A stretch of 53,369 bases of DNA, taken from positions 1-53,369 of the forward strand of contig NZ_BCNF01000065.1 of the NCBI RefSeq assembly GCF_001485495.1, given 5' to 3'. This DNA is from Gordonia desulfuricans NBRC 100010. Lineage in GTDB: Bacteria; Actinomycetota; Actinomycetes; Mycobacteriales; Mycobacteriaceae. The notes beneath the pieces are model-generated. The model was not told where the DNA came from. It saw nothing but the letters and a program-made list of their open reading frames with translations, and did not search any database. Positions 1-8,166 of the stretch are shown here, piece by piece. The translations under genes and the position numbers were made by a program. Each line of letters opens with the position of its first letter. Position 1 is the stretch's first letter.

Positions 1-123
1 AGCGCGAGGACCCGAGTCGAAATCTCCGCAGCATGCACCGGGAGGTGACCACTCCCCGAGCCCGGCCGGCGGAGTTTCGACACGCCGTCACCACGCTCGG
101 CGTCGGCTCAGCTCGACCAGCAA

Positions 124-273
124 CTACCCCGCCGGCGCGGAGATCAGAACGATCGCAAGCATCAGCACTGCAACAACGCAGGCCAGGGTGAAGAGTGCGG
201 CAGTGGTGGCCCCGAACGTGGAGGGCGTGTCGTCGACGGTCGGCGAGCTTCCCGGTGCGGTATCTGACTGCAT
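124..273 (-). CDS. small single-pass membrane protein, hypothetical
   Basis: This 49-residue reading frame starts at an ATG at 273 and stops with TAG at 124. Residues 1-22 are polar and rich in Ser, Thr, Pro and Asp. Residues 23-46 form one hydrophobic stretch (TAALFTLACVVAVLMLAIVL), a clear single membrane span. A GGTGAAG sequence lies a few bases upstream of the start. Another frame on the same strand (162-359) overlaps it but encodes a basic, Pro/Arg-rich product that looks like noise. No family is recognised. It lies downstream of, and in the same direction as, the membrane protein at 390-914. Confidence 0.5.
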   Translation of the reverse strand: MQSDTAPGSSPTVDDTPSTFGATTAALFTLACVVAVLMLAIVLISAPAG

Positions 274-389
274 GGGAAGAACTTCACCATAGATAACAGG
301 ATGTTTTCAATCATACATCCGAATGAACGTGCAACAGCCCAGGTCAGAGGATCTGACACACTATCCGGTCCGGAACGGTCGGCGCGCGT

Positions 390-914
390 TCAGCCGACGT
401 TGCGCAGGACGTAGAACCAGTAGGCCCCGTCGTGGGCGAAGCACTCGCTCTTGACCGACGGCCACACTGCGTGGCTTCGACCGCATAGCCCATCCTCTGC
501 GTACGGTCCGAGCGGTATCCACTCCCGGCCGGCTGCCGCCGGAAATGGCGGGCTCGGCCAGTCGCCCGCCCGGACCGGAGGTTGCGCCGGTTCCGGCGCG
601 GCTGCGGCCGGAGACTCGGTATAGGTCACCGTGACCGTTCTGGTCGAGGACAGCCGCTCGGTGTGCGTCGTCGTCGTAGTACTCGGCACTGCCGCCGAGG
701 AGGCCGTTGCCTCGACGGTGGCCACCACGGCCCAGACCAGAAAGACTGCGGCGAGGAATGCGCTGATACCGGCCGGCCAGAGCCACATCCTGGTGTCGCG
801 TGAAGGCGGTGTCATCAGCGGCGTCGGCGATCCCTGCGGCACGCCACCGGGCAGTAGGAACTGACCGGTCGTCGAGTGATACGGATGCTGTTGTGGTCCC
901 CCCGGGTACGTCAT
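390..914 (-). CDS. membrane-anchored hypothetical protein with extracellular domain
   Basis: The protein has 174 residues. An N-terminal cytoplasmic segment of about 42 residues is rich in Pro, Gly and Gln. It is followed by one membrane helix (about residues 44-67, WLWPAGISAFLAAVFLVWAV), then a Ser/Thr-rich linker, then a C-terminal domain of about 60 residues with two Cys that could form an extracytoplasmic disulfide. Such Pro-rich single-span proteins are common in Gordonia and Mycobacterium, but I recognise no named family. It ends 116 bases before the next small membrane gene. Confidence 0.7.
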   Translation of the reverse strand: MTYPGGPQQHPYHSTTGQFLLPGGVPQGSPTPLMTPPSRDTRMWLWPAGISAFLAAVFLVWAVVATVEATASSAAVPSTTTTTHTERLSSTRTVTVTYTESPAAAAPEPAQPPVRAGDWPSPPFPAAAGREWIPLGPYAEDGLCGRSHAVWPSVKSECFAHDGAYWFYVLRNVG

Positions 915-983
915 GGCCTGACGATAGGCCGCGACATGCCGACTGACGGGTGCTGCGGGGAGCCTGTGGATAGCTGAAACGAA

Positions 984-1019
984 CCGGACCGGTTCTCGAC
1001 TACTCGAGAACCGGTCCGG
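984..1019 (-). terminator. intrinsic terminator of tRNA-Ser(GGA)
   Basis: A perfect 16-bp inverted repeat (984-999 with 1004-1019) closes a 4-base loop (CTAC). On the minus strand it begins 4 bases beyond the tRNA 3' end and is followed by TTCGTTTC, a weak U-rich tract. Position and symmetry make it the tRNA terminator. Confidence 0.85.
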
Positions 1020-1022
1020 CTG

Positions 1023-1111
1023 TGGCGGAGGATAGGAGATTCGAACTCCTGAGGGCTGTTAACCCAACCCGCGTTCCAGGCGAGCGCCATAGGCCACTAG
1101 GCGAATCCTCC
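1023..1111 (-). tRNA. tRNA-Ser(GGA)
   Basis: Read on the minus strand, the acceptor stem GGAGGAT pairs with ATCCTCC, followed by discriminator G and an encoded CCA (1023-1025). The anticodon stem CTCGC/GCGGG encloses loop CTGGAAC, giving anticodon GGA (serine, codons UCC/UCU). The T loop is TTCGAAT, and the long variable arm expected of tRNA-Ser is present. It lies 47 bases downstream of the HtaA-domain gene. Confidence 0.95.
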
Positions 1112-1122
1112 AACGACGGTCG

Positions 1123-1152
1123 ATCATATCCGAGCCGACCTCACAAACCCAA
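1123..1152 (-). promoter_or_regulatory. candidate promoter for tRNA-Ser(GGA)
   Basis: On the minus strand a -10 like TATGAT (1123-1128) lies 18 bases after a -35 like TTGGGT (1147-1152). Initiation would fall a few bases before the tRNA 5' end at 1111, as expected for a tRNA gene with its own promoter. The -35 is only a partial match to the consensus. Confidence 0.5.
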
Positions 1153-1158
1153 ACCGCC

Positions 1159-2247
1159 TCAGTTGACCGGGAAGTTCAGGTCGAGCGGCGACGCCTGACC
1201 CAGGCTCAGCGCAGCGAGGACCTCCGGGGTGATCCCGGCGCGGAAGCGCACCGGCGCGCCGTGGACGTCGGACCCGTTGCCGATACCGGCGAGGTCGACG
1301 TCGGCGATGTCGACGCGACGCAGTGCATCGGTGCCGTTCATGTTGGTGGTCGAGGTCTTCATGCTCAGCACGCCCTTGCCGCCCTGGACACGGATGATCG
1401 GGTCGACGAGCGCGATCTCCGACAGATGGAACCGGCTCCACGCGACGACGGTCCCCTCGAACCGCAGCTCACCGGTGCCGTTGCGCACAGTCGACGAGGC
1501 CAGGGTGAAGGTCATCGCACCGTTGTCGGTGATACCTGCGCCCTTCGAGCCGGAGATACCGCCCTGCGCGTCCTCGGTGATGGTGCGATGGAACGACGGC
1601 GAGTATCCCCACACCAGGTTGCGCGGGGCCGGTGCCGGCGTGTTGGGGCCGGGGGCGGTGGAGTAGTTGACCGGGACCGACAGTTCCTGTGCCGCGTTGT
1701 CGGCGCCGGCGGCACCGTAGGTGTAGACGCCGTAGCGGGCACCGGCCGGGATGTCCTTCGGGGTGGAGGCGGTCACCGTGGCCGTGAACGAGCCGTCGGT
1801 GTTCAGCGGCACCCACTGCTGCCGGATCGTGCGACGCATGTCGAACGGCACGTCGGGCACCTGGGCGAGTGCCGAGCGCGACAACGCCCAGGCCACACCC
1901 GAACGGTTGGTGGCCCGCGCCGACTCCGGGGCACCCGCCGACGGCTTCCAGTCCGGGGCGAACGCACCGAATGCGATGAAGGTGCCGTGCGGCACACCCG
2001 GCGGGACCGGCAGCGGCAGGCCACTGCGATTGGCGTTCGGGTCGAACCCGGTGCCCTTGACGACGAGCTTGTCACCGGGATGGACGACGGTCTGACCGAC
2101 CGGGGTGGTGCCGTCGGCGAGGAAAACCGAGACCGCCGGTCGCCACGTCGGCGCCGCCGATGCCTCCCCGGTCCCGACGAGTCCGCCGGCCACCAGACCC
2201 ACCAGGGCCACCACGACTCCGACAACCAACCCAAAGCGTGCGCGCAT
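1159..2247 (-). CDS. secreted HtaA-domain protein (heme-associated)
   Basis: The 362-residue product begins with a typical Sec signal peptide (RAR, then a hydrophobic stretch, then ASA-A cleavage near residue 31). The C-terminal part, about residues 208-355, resembles the HtaA family: it opens with LVWGYSPSFHRTI, followed by a Gly-rich strand region and a late RFEGTVVAW...LVDPIIRVQG block, which matches the family layout. In Corynebacterium, HtaA domains bind heme at the cell surface. No C-terminal membrane helix is seen, so the protein is probably released or loosely attached. An iron-box-like sequence overlaps its start codon, which supports a role in heme or iron uptake. Heme binding itself is inferred. 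Confidence 0.75.
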   Translation of the reverse strand: MRARFGLVVGVVVALVGLVAGGLVGTGEASAAPTWRPAVSVFLADGTTPVGQTVVHPGDKLVVKGTGFDPNANRSGLPLPVPPGVPHGTFIAFGAFAPDWKPSAGAPESARATNRSGVAWALSRSALAQVPDVPFDMRRTIRQQWVPLNTDGSFTATVTASTPKDIPAGARYGVYTYGAAGADNAAQELSVPVNYSTAPGPNTPAPAPRNLVWGYSPSFHRTITEDAQGGISGSKGAGITDNGAMTFTLASSTVRNGTGELRFEGTVVAWSRFHLSEIALVDPIIRVQGGKGVLSMKTSTTNMNGTDALRRVDIADVDLAGIGNGSDVHGAPVRFRAGITPEVLAALSLGQASPLDLNFPVN

Positions 2248-2265
2248 GAGGCGACCCTAACCTAC
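2247..2265 (-). promoter_or_regulatory. DtxR/IdeR-like iron box at the HtaA gene start
   Basis: Read on the minus strand, the 19 bases ending at the A of the start codon match the IdeR/DtxR consensus (TTAGGTTAGSCTAACCTWA) at 14 of 19 positions by my count. The left half TAGGTTAG is perfect and the right half is weaker. Binding here would block transcription or translation initiation when iron is plentiful, which fits a heme-acquisition protein. Confidence 0.5.
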
Positions 2266-2289
2266 GAGTCACGGGCCGGACCAGGGTAT

Positions 2290-3372
2290 TCAGTCCTCGA
2301 TCCGGTTGCCCTCGGCATCCCAGTGCGCGGCGACCTTCTTGCTGGGCTGCACCCGGGGCGGCTCCCCCGGCATCTTCGGATAGCTCGGCGGATACGGCAT
2401 GTCCCCCAACCCGTCCGCGTCGTCACGCTGCACCATCTCCAGCAGCGGTTCCAGTCCGGCGCGGTGCTCGTCGATGCCCGCCATCGGGTCGCCGCGGCGG
2501 GCGACGAGGTCGGCGACGGTGGCCATGGTGCAGTCGTCGGGATCGACGTCGACGAGTTCGGCCCACGTCACCGGCGTCGACACCCGGCCACGGGCATTTC
2601 GCCGTACCGAATACGGCGAGGCCATCGTCCGGTCGCGGGCATTCTGGTTGAAGTCGATGAAGATCCGTTCGCCGCGTTCCTCTTTCCACCATGAGGTGGT
2701 GACCGAATCGGGGTCACGACGTTCCATCTCGCGGGCCAGTGCGATCACGGCGCGGCGGCCGGCGATGAAGTCCCACCGCGGTTCGATCGGGATGTACACG
2801 TGGATGCCCCGACCACCCGAGGTCTTGGGGAATCCGGTGTAGCCCAGGTCGTCGAGGATCGGGCGCAACACCTCCAGCGCCACGCGACGGACGTCGTCGA
2901 AGTCGGTTCCGGGTTGCGGATCGAGGTCCACCCGAAGCTGATCCGGGTGATCGTGGCCGGAATCGGTTCGGGTGGGCCAGGAATGGAAGGTGACGGTCCC
3001 GAGATTGGCGGCCCACACGATGTCGGCGGGCACGGTGGGCCGGAGGGCATCGCCGGTTCGCCCGGACGGGAACACGATTCGGGTCGACTGCACGTGTTCG
3101 GGACGCTTCTTGGCGATGTGCTTCTGATAGATCTCGTCGCCCTCGATGCCGTCGGGGAAGCGCTGCAAGAAGGTGGGGCGATCCCGCAGGGCGGCCATGA
3201 TCGGCCCGTCCGCCCCGTCGCGGGGCAGTGCCATGGTGCGGTAGTAGCCGACCAGATCGCGCTTGCGCCCGCCGTCGTCGCCGAGTTCGGGGAAATAGAT
3301 CTTGTCCGGGTTGCTCATCCGGACGTCGATGCCGTCCACCTCGAGCTGTTCGGCGGGTGAGCGGGACGCCAT
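2290..3372 (-). CDS. polD: NHEJ-type polymerase/primase (LigD PolDom family, PolD/Prim-PolC)
   Basis: This 360-residue protein is a stand-alone version of the LigD polymerase domain, a primase-polymerase that fills short gaps with a preference for ribonucleotides. Recognisable elements are NPDKIYFPE near the N-terminus, the catalytic metal-binding VDLDPQPGT, the KTSGGRGIHVYIPI block and FIDFNQNARDRTMASPYSVR. Its start overlaps the ligC stop by one base (TGATG), so the two are translationally coupled. The same ligC-PolDom pairing is known in mycobacteria (Rv3731 and Rv3730c), where the pair is linked to excision repair. No ku gene lies in this window. Confidence 0.9.
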   Translation of the reverse strand: MASRSPAEQLEVDGIDVRMSNPDKIYFPELGDDGGRKRDLVGYYRTMALPRDGADGPIMAALRDRPTFLQRFPDGIEGDEIYQKHIAKKRPEHVQSTRIVFPSGRTGDALRPTVPADIVWAANLGTVTFHSWPTRTDSGHDHPDQLRVDLDPQPGTDFDDVRRVALEVLRPILDDLGYTGFPKTSGGRGIHVYIPIEPRWDFIAGRRAVIALAREMERRDPDSVTTSWWKEERGERIFIDFNQNARDRTMASPYSVRRNARGRVSTPVTWAELVDVDPDDCTMATVADLVARRGDPMAGIDEHRAGLEPLLEMVQRDDADGLGDMPYPPSYPKMPGEPPRVQPSKKVAAHWDAEGNRIED

Positions 3373-4442
3373 CAGTCGGTTCCTTCCAGCACATCGTGCA
3401 GGTCGTAGGTCAACGGCACCTCGAGCTGGTCGTATCCACAGCTCTCCGGCTCACGGTCGGGCCGCCAGCGCAGGAACTTCACCGTGTGCCGGAAGCGGCC
3501 CTTCTCCATCTGGTCGTAGGCCACCTCGGCGACCAGCTCGGGCCGGATCGGAATCCACTCCCCCGACTTCTCCGACCGCCACCTCGTGGGTTCGCCGGAC
3601 GCGGGCTTGTCCGGGTCGAGCCGCATCGGCTCGAACTTCGCCTGCAGCTCCTGACGTTTGGCGTCGGTGAAGGCACCCGCCCCGCCCACCATCCGCAGCT
3701 CACCCTCATGGAACAAGCCGAGCAGCATCGACCCGAGCCCGGTCCCCGACTTGTGCACCCGGTAGCCGATGACGACGCAGTCGGCGGTGCGCTTGTGCTT
3801 GATCTTGACCATCTCGCGCTTGTTCTCGACATACGGTCCGTCGAGACGTTTGCCGACCACCCCGTCCAGGCCGGCGCCCTCGAATGCCGAGAACCAGTCC
3901 TGCGCGATCACCGGGTCGGTGGTGACGCGGCTGACGTGGAAATGCCGATCCCGTGACCCCGGCCCGATGGCCTCCACCAGGGTCTCCCGGCGCACCCGGA
4001 ACGGCTCGGCCATCACCGGCTCCGATCCGAGCGCCAGTGCGTCGAAACCGATGAACACCGCCGGGGTCTGTTCGGCCAGCAGGGCCACCCGGGATGCGGC
4101 CGGATGGATGCGTTGGGCGAGACGATCCCAGTCCAGGCGGTGGGTGCCGTCGATCAGATGCGGCACCCCGATTTCGCCGTCGAGCACCACCTTGTACGGC
4201 AGTTCTTCCTTGGCGGCGGCGACGATCTCCGGGAAGTACCGGGCCAGATCCTTGCCGCCGCGCGACCCGATGACCACCTCGTCGCCGTCTCGAAAGATCA
4301 ACGCGCGGAATCCATCCCACTTGGGCTCGTAGGACCATTCCAGGGCATCGGCGGGCTGGGCGGGGACGGTCGTGACCGCCTTGGCGAGCATGGGCGCGAC
4401 AGGTGGTGTGACGGGGAGCTCCACCCGACCATCGTCACCCAC
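3372..4442 (-). CDS. ligC: ATP-dependent DNA ligase, LigC type
   Basis: The ligase motif I, EPKWDGFR with the adenylated lysine, is present, followed by a VLDGEIGVP block and a C-terminal OB-fold region containing VVGKRLDGPYVENKREMVKIK. It has no polymerase or nuclease domain, so it matches the roughly 355-residue mycobacterial LigC. The frame stays open up to 4586, but I place the start at GTG 4442 (356 residues). A TGAGG ribosome-binding site lies just upstream, the homologous N-terminus is ELPVTPPVAPMLAKAV, and the divergent gluQ starts at 4459. The intergenic gap is therefore only 16 bases. It seals nicks left by the coupled polymerase. Confidence 0.92.
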   Translation of the reverse strand: MGDDGRVELPVTPPVAPMLAKAVTTVPAQPADALEWSYEPKWDGFRALIFRDGDEVVIGSRGGKDLARYFPEIVAAAKEELPYKVVLDGEIGVPHLIDGTHRLDWDRLAQRIHPAASRVALLAEQTPAVFIGFDALALGSEPVMAEPFRVRRETLVEAIGPGSRDRHFHVSRVTTDPVIAQDWFSAFEGAGLDGVVGKRLDGPYVENKREMVKIKHKRTADCVVIGYRVHKSGTGLGSMLLGLFHEGELRMVGGAGAFTDAKRQELQAKFEPMRLDPDKPASGEPTRWRSEKSGEWIPIRPELVAEVAYDQMEKGRFRHTVKFLRWRPDREPESCGYDQLEVPLTYDLHDVLEGTD

Positions 4443-4458
4443 TTGTAGCCTCAGGGCA

Positions 4459-5391
4459 ATGACCTCGGACTCCGGAACCCTCCGACCGGCCGGCCCCGCC
4501 GGCCGGTATGCGCCGTCGCCGTCGGGTGAGCTGCACGTCGGCAACCTCCGGACGGCGGTGCTCGCATGGCTGTTCGCCCGCACCACCGGACGCCGATTCC
4601 TGCTGCGTATGGAAGATCTGGACCGTACCGCCGCCGGCGCCGACCGGCAGCAGATCGCCGACCTGATCGCCCTCGGTGTCGAGTGGGATCCGCCGATCGT
4701 CTATCAGACCGATCGGCTCCCCCGATACCGCGAGGTGATCGACGAGCTCACCGCCGCGGGCCGCACCTTCGAGTGCTTCTGCACCCGCCGCGAGATCCTG
4801 GAGGCACCGAGTGCCCCGCACACCCCGCCGGGTGCATATCCGGGGACGTGCCGTCGGCTCGGCGAGGCACAGCTGGCGGCGAAGCGGGCATCCGGTCGCC
4901 CGCCGGCCATCCGGATCGTCGCCGACGTCACGCAGTTCACCGTCACCGATGTGCTCGCCGGCCAGTACACCGGAGCCGTCGACGACTTCGTCATCCAACG
5001 CGGCGACGGCACCCCCGCCTACAACCTCGCCGCCATCGTCGACGACGCCGAGCAGGGTGTCGACCAGGTGTGCCGCGGCGACGACCTGCTCGCCTCGGCG
5101 CCGCGCCAGGCGTATCTGACGGCACTGCTGGGCTATGCCCCGCCGGTATACGCCCATGTCCCGATGGTGTTGAACGCCGACCACATTCGGCTGAGCAAAC
5201 GCGACGGGGCGATCACCCTGGCCGATCTGTCCGCCCGCGGGGTGGACACCGCCACCGTGCTCTCGCACATCGCGGTATCGCTGGGCCTGGGCGCCGTCGG
5301 TGAGCGGGTGGACCTGCCGACGCTGGCCGAACGATTCGATCCGGCGACCCTACCCAGACACCCCTGGATTCTCACCGACGACGAGTGGTGA
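4459..5391 (+). CDS. gluQ: glutamyl-Q tRNA(Asp) synthetase
   Basis: This 310-residue protein is the truncated GluRS paralogue that attaches glutamate to queuosine at position 34 of tRNA(Asp) without an anticodon-binding domain. The class I signature is APSPSGELHVGN, the KMSKS-like motif is RLSKRDG, and the GluQRS-specific zinc site is visible as CFC, then Y and C about 20 residues on (CFCTRREI...GAYPGTC). The family is usually about 290-310 residues long. The ATG at 4459 follows the ligC start on the other strand. Its substrate needs queuosine, which the tgt gene at 8167-9450 could install. Confidence 0.93.
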   Translation: MTSDSGTLRPAGPAGRYAPSPSGELHVGNLRTAVLAWLFARTTGRRFLLRMEDLDRTAAGADRQQIADLIALGVEWDPPIVYQTDRLPRYREVIDELTAAGRTFECFCTRREILEAPSAPHTPPGAYPGTCRRLGEAQLAAKRASGRPPAIRIVADVTQFTVTDVLAGQYTGAVDDFVIQRGDGTPAYNLAAIVDDAEQGVDQVCRGDDLLASAPRQAYLTALLGYAPPVYAHVPMVLNADHIRLSKRDGAITLADLSARGVDTATVLSHIAVSLGLGAVGERVDLPTLAERFDPATLPRHPWILTDDEW

Positions 5392-5465
5392 GGTGCGCGC
5401 GGACCGAACACCGAGAGACACCGGCGACGATGCGGCCGTCGAAACCTCCTGCGGCCGAAGCGCGT

Positions 5466-5492
5466 AGGTGACCACCTCGGCGGCGGTCACCT
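5466..5492. terminator. candidate hairpin between convergent gluQ and CNNM gene
   Basis: An 8-bp inverted repeat AGGTGACC/GGTCACCT (5466-5473 and 5485-5492) with an 11-base loop lies between two convergent genes. There is no clear U-tract, so it could be a weak bidirectional terminator. Confidence 0.35.
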
Positions 5493-5529
5493 GCTGGCGC
5501 CACCCGCCGGCGGGCCGCTTCACCGAGGA

Positions 5530-6531
5530 CTATCGCGCGGTGGCCAGCAATCTGGTCAGCACGTCGTCGATGGACAGGATGCCGGTCGCGACCCCGTCCT
5601 CGACCACCACGGCGATGTGGTTGCGGCTCTGGCGCATCCGGTTGAGCACGTCGTAGACCGGTACCGTCGGCGACACCTCGAGAACCGGATGCATCAGATC
5701 CACCGCGGTGGCGCCGGCGGGAGCCTCCAGGCTGTCCCGCACGTGCACCACCCCGCAGATGAGGCTGCCGTCGCGCACCACCAGGCGGCGATGCCGCGTC
5801 ACCCTCGACAACTCCTGGATCTCGCCGACACCCGCGGTGCGATCCACGCCGCTCGGCTCTCCGACGCCGGCGACATCACCGACGGTCAGAGACGCCAGAT
5901 CCAGTGCGCTGGTGAGGTGCTCGCTGTAACGATCCTCCAGGGTGCCGACCATCACGGAATGCTCGACGAGCTGGCGCAGCGTCTCCGGATCCTGGCCGGA
6001 ACCGACCTGGTCGACGGCCTCCACACCCACCTTGCGCAACACCCAGTTCGCAAGCTTGTTGAGCTGCACGATGATCGGGCGGGTGAACCACATGAACACC
6101 CGCATCGGGACCGCCAGCATCATGGCCGAGCGCTCCGGGTGGGCGATCGCCCACGACTTCGGTGCCATCTCGCCGATCACCAGGTGCAAGAAGGTCACGA
6201 TGATCAGGGCGAGGATGAAGCCGGCCACGTCGGCCAGCCACAACGGTGCGCCCAGGTGCTCGATGGCCGGGGTGATCCAGTGATGCACTGCGGGTTTGGT
6301 GATCGAACCGAGAGCCAGGGTGCAGATGGTGATACCCAGCTGCGATCCGGCCAGCAGTACCGACAGCTCCGATGCGCTGCGCAGGGCGGCGCGGGCGGAT
6401 CGACTGGTCGGGGCGGCGTCCTCGAGGCGATGACGACGTGCCGCGATGAGTGCGAACTCGACGGCGACGAAGAAGGCGCTGGCCGCGATCAGGACGACGG
6501 TGGCGACGAGCACCACCCACGGGTTGCTCAT
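5530..6531 (-). CDS. CNNM/HlyC-family membrane protein, short form (DUF21 plus CBS)
   Basis: This 333-residue protein has the CNNM transmembrane domain (DUF21) with about four hydrophobic segments over residues 1-175, including the family-typical AGSQLGITICTLALG and VIGEMAPKSWAI. It is followed by a CBS-like region (about 200-330). It lacks the C-terminal CorC_HlyC domain found in its longer neighbour. CNNM and CorC proteins are linked to Mg2+ or divalent cation efflux. The start overlaps the upstream paralogue by 4 bases (ATGA), so the two are one operon and may act as a heterodimer. Tandem CNNM genes also occur in mycobacteria (Rv1841c/Rv1842c). Confidence 0.85.
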   Translation of the reverse strand: MSNPWVVLVATVVLIAASAFFVAVEFALIAARRHRLEDAAPTSRSARAALRSASELSVLLAGSQLGITICTLALGSITKPAVHHWITPAIEHLGAPLWLADVAGFILALIIVTFLHLVIGEMAPKSWAIAHPERSAMMLAVPMRVFMWFTRPIIVQLNKLANWVLRKVGVEAVDQVGSGQDPETLRQLVEHSVMVGTLEDRYSEHLTSALDLASLTVGDVAGVGEPSGVDRTAGVGEIQELSRVTRHRRLVVRDGSLICGVVHVRDSLEAPAGATAVDLMHPVLEVSPTVPVYDVLNRMRQSRNHIAVVVEDGVATGILSIDDVLTRLLATAR

Positions 6532-7922
6532 CGCGGGTCCTCCTCGGGATCGGCGGTGGCCGTGGCCGGTTCGGCGACACTCACCCGGACCCGGCCGGGC
6601 ACCCGGTTGACCACCTCGACCACGGTCGCGATCAGGCGGGGCGCCTCCGGCACATCGGCTTCGGCGAAGTCGCCCGGATCCTGTTCCACCGGGAGTTCGA
6701 CGGTGTCGCCGACCGCGGGCAGGGTGCCGGCCGCGGCGATCACCAGACCGCTGAGGGTCTCGTAGTAGCCCTCGCGCAGTTCGTGTCCGATCGCCCGCGA
6801 CACCTCGTCGAGGTGGGTGTCACCGAGGATCAGCCAGCCACCGTCGATGGGTTCGACCGGTTGCGGCGCATCCGGGTCGTGCTCGTCGTCGATCTCGCCG
6901 ACCAGTTCCTCGGCGATGTCCTCGGCGGTGACGATGCCGGCCACACCGCCGTATTCGTCGATCACCACCGCCATCTCGTCGCCGGCGGCGACGATCCGGT
7001 CCAACACCTGCGGCAGCGGCAGCGTGGTGGGCACGATCACCGCCGACCGCGCGAGGTCACGTGCGGTACGTGCCGTCGCGTCGCCGTCGGCCGACCAGTC
7101 GAGGATGTCACCGAGGTGCACCACACCGATGATGTCGTCGGAGGCGTTGTCGAGCACCGGGTATCGCGTGTGACCGGTGGCCATCCGGGTGCGGACCTCG
7201 GGCAGCGGGAGGTCGGCGTGCACGGTGTCGACCTTGGGTCGCGGCACCATCGCGTGCTCGGCGTTGCGGTCCGGGAAGTCGAGCACGCGGTCGAGCAGCT
7301 GCGACAGTTCGGCGGGCAGTTCACCGGATTCGGCCGACTCGGCGACGATGTGCTCGAGGTCGCGAGGGGTGGCCGAGTGTTCGACGTCATGCACCGGTTC
7401 GATCCGCAGCAGCTTGAGCAGCAGGTTGGACGATGCGTCGAACAGGGTGATGATCGGTCCGAAGATGCGCAGGTAGATGTTGGTGGAGAGGGCGAGGCGG
7501 CGCGCGACGGGCTCGGGCCGCGCGATCGCGAGGTTCTTGGGGAACAGCTCACCGAAGACCATCTGGACCACGGTGGACACCAGCAGCGCGACGATCGCGC
7601 CGATCGCGACTCCCACCGCCACCGGCACACCGGCGTCACCGAGGAGGTCGCCGACGCCGGCACCGATCAGCGGTTCGGCCACATAGCCGACGAGCAGGCC
7701 GGTCACGGTGATGCCGAGCTGGGCGCCGGAGAGCATGAACGACGTTCGGCCGGTCACCGACAGGACGCGCTTGGCAGTGGCGTCACCGGCCTCGGCACGG
7801 GCTTTGAGGCGGGAACGGTCGACCGCCATGAAGGAGAACTCCTGCGCCACGAAGTAGCCGGTCAGGGCCGTGATCACGACCACCACCAGGACTCCGAGCA
7901 GGATGCCGAGCACGGTCATCAT
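6528..7922 (-). CDS. CNNM/HlyC-family membrane protein, long form (DUF21, CBS pair, CorC_HlyC)
   Basis: This 464-residue protein is the first gene of the pair. Its DUF21 membrane domain covers about residues 1-200 (LSGAQLGITVTGLLVGY and VFGELFPKNLAIARPEP). A CBS pair follows (about 210-345, with DEYGGVAGIVTAEDIAEEL at its end), and then a CorC_HlyC domain (about 365-450, DGGWLILGDTHLDEV). This full architecture is that of bacterial divalent-cation exporters related to CorC. Cation export is inferred from the family. Confidence 0.88.
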   Translation of the reverse strand: MMTVLGILLGVLVVVVITALTGYFVAQEFSFMAVDRSRLKARAEAGDATAKRVLSVTGRTSFMLSGAQLGITVTGLLVGYVAEPLIGAGVGDLLGDAGVPVAVGVAIGAIVALLVSTVVQMVFGELFPKNLAIARPEPVARRLALSTNIYLRIFGPIITLFDASSNLLLKLLRIEPVHDVEHSATPRDLEHIVAESAESGELPAELSQLLDRVLDFPDRNAEHAMVPRPKVDTVHADLPLPEVRTRMATGHTRYPVLDNASDDIIGVVHLGDILDWSADGDATARTARDLARSAVIVPTTLPLPQVLDRIVAAGDEMAVVIDEYGGVAGIVTAEDIAEELVGEIDDEHDPDAPQPVEPIDGGWLILGDTHLDEVSRAIGHELREGYYETLSGLVIAAAGTLPAVGDTVELPVEQDPGDFAEADVPEAPRLIATVVEVVNRVPGRVRVSVAEPATATADPEEDPR

Positions 7923-8166
7923 CGGCCATCACCGCGTGGGTGGGCGGAGACCAGGGCTCGCTCAGGAATGGTTGCCCCCGATTGGGGGCCGGTTCGTCGG
8001 GGTTTCTTGCGTTTGCGCTGCGCGCGGGACATCGCATCTTTCGTGGTCGGTGGACAAGATGTGAGGGACCGGGGTCCATCGGGACATCAGGGTACGCACC
8101 CCCAACGTCGCAGAACGCGGCGGAGTTCCCGGATATCGCAGACCTCCGGATATCCGCTTTGTACGG

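Noticed and set aside
16-81. An inverted repeat (16-29 and 69-81) as a terminator or IS end
   Set aside because: The arms differ by an inserted base, are 39 bases apart and have no target duplication or U-tract; the first 123 bases hold nothing else I can name.
162-359. A 65-codon minus-strand frame near the left end
   Set aside because: It overlaps the better membrane-protein frame at 124-273, and its product is Pro/Arg-rich with no ribosome-binding site.
7974-7989. A GCCCCC-GATT-GGGGGC hairpin between tgt and the CNNM operon as a terminator
   Set aside because: The stem is only 6 bp, it lies upstream of neither gene's 3' end in a useful position and has no U-tract.
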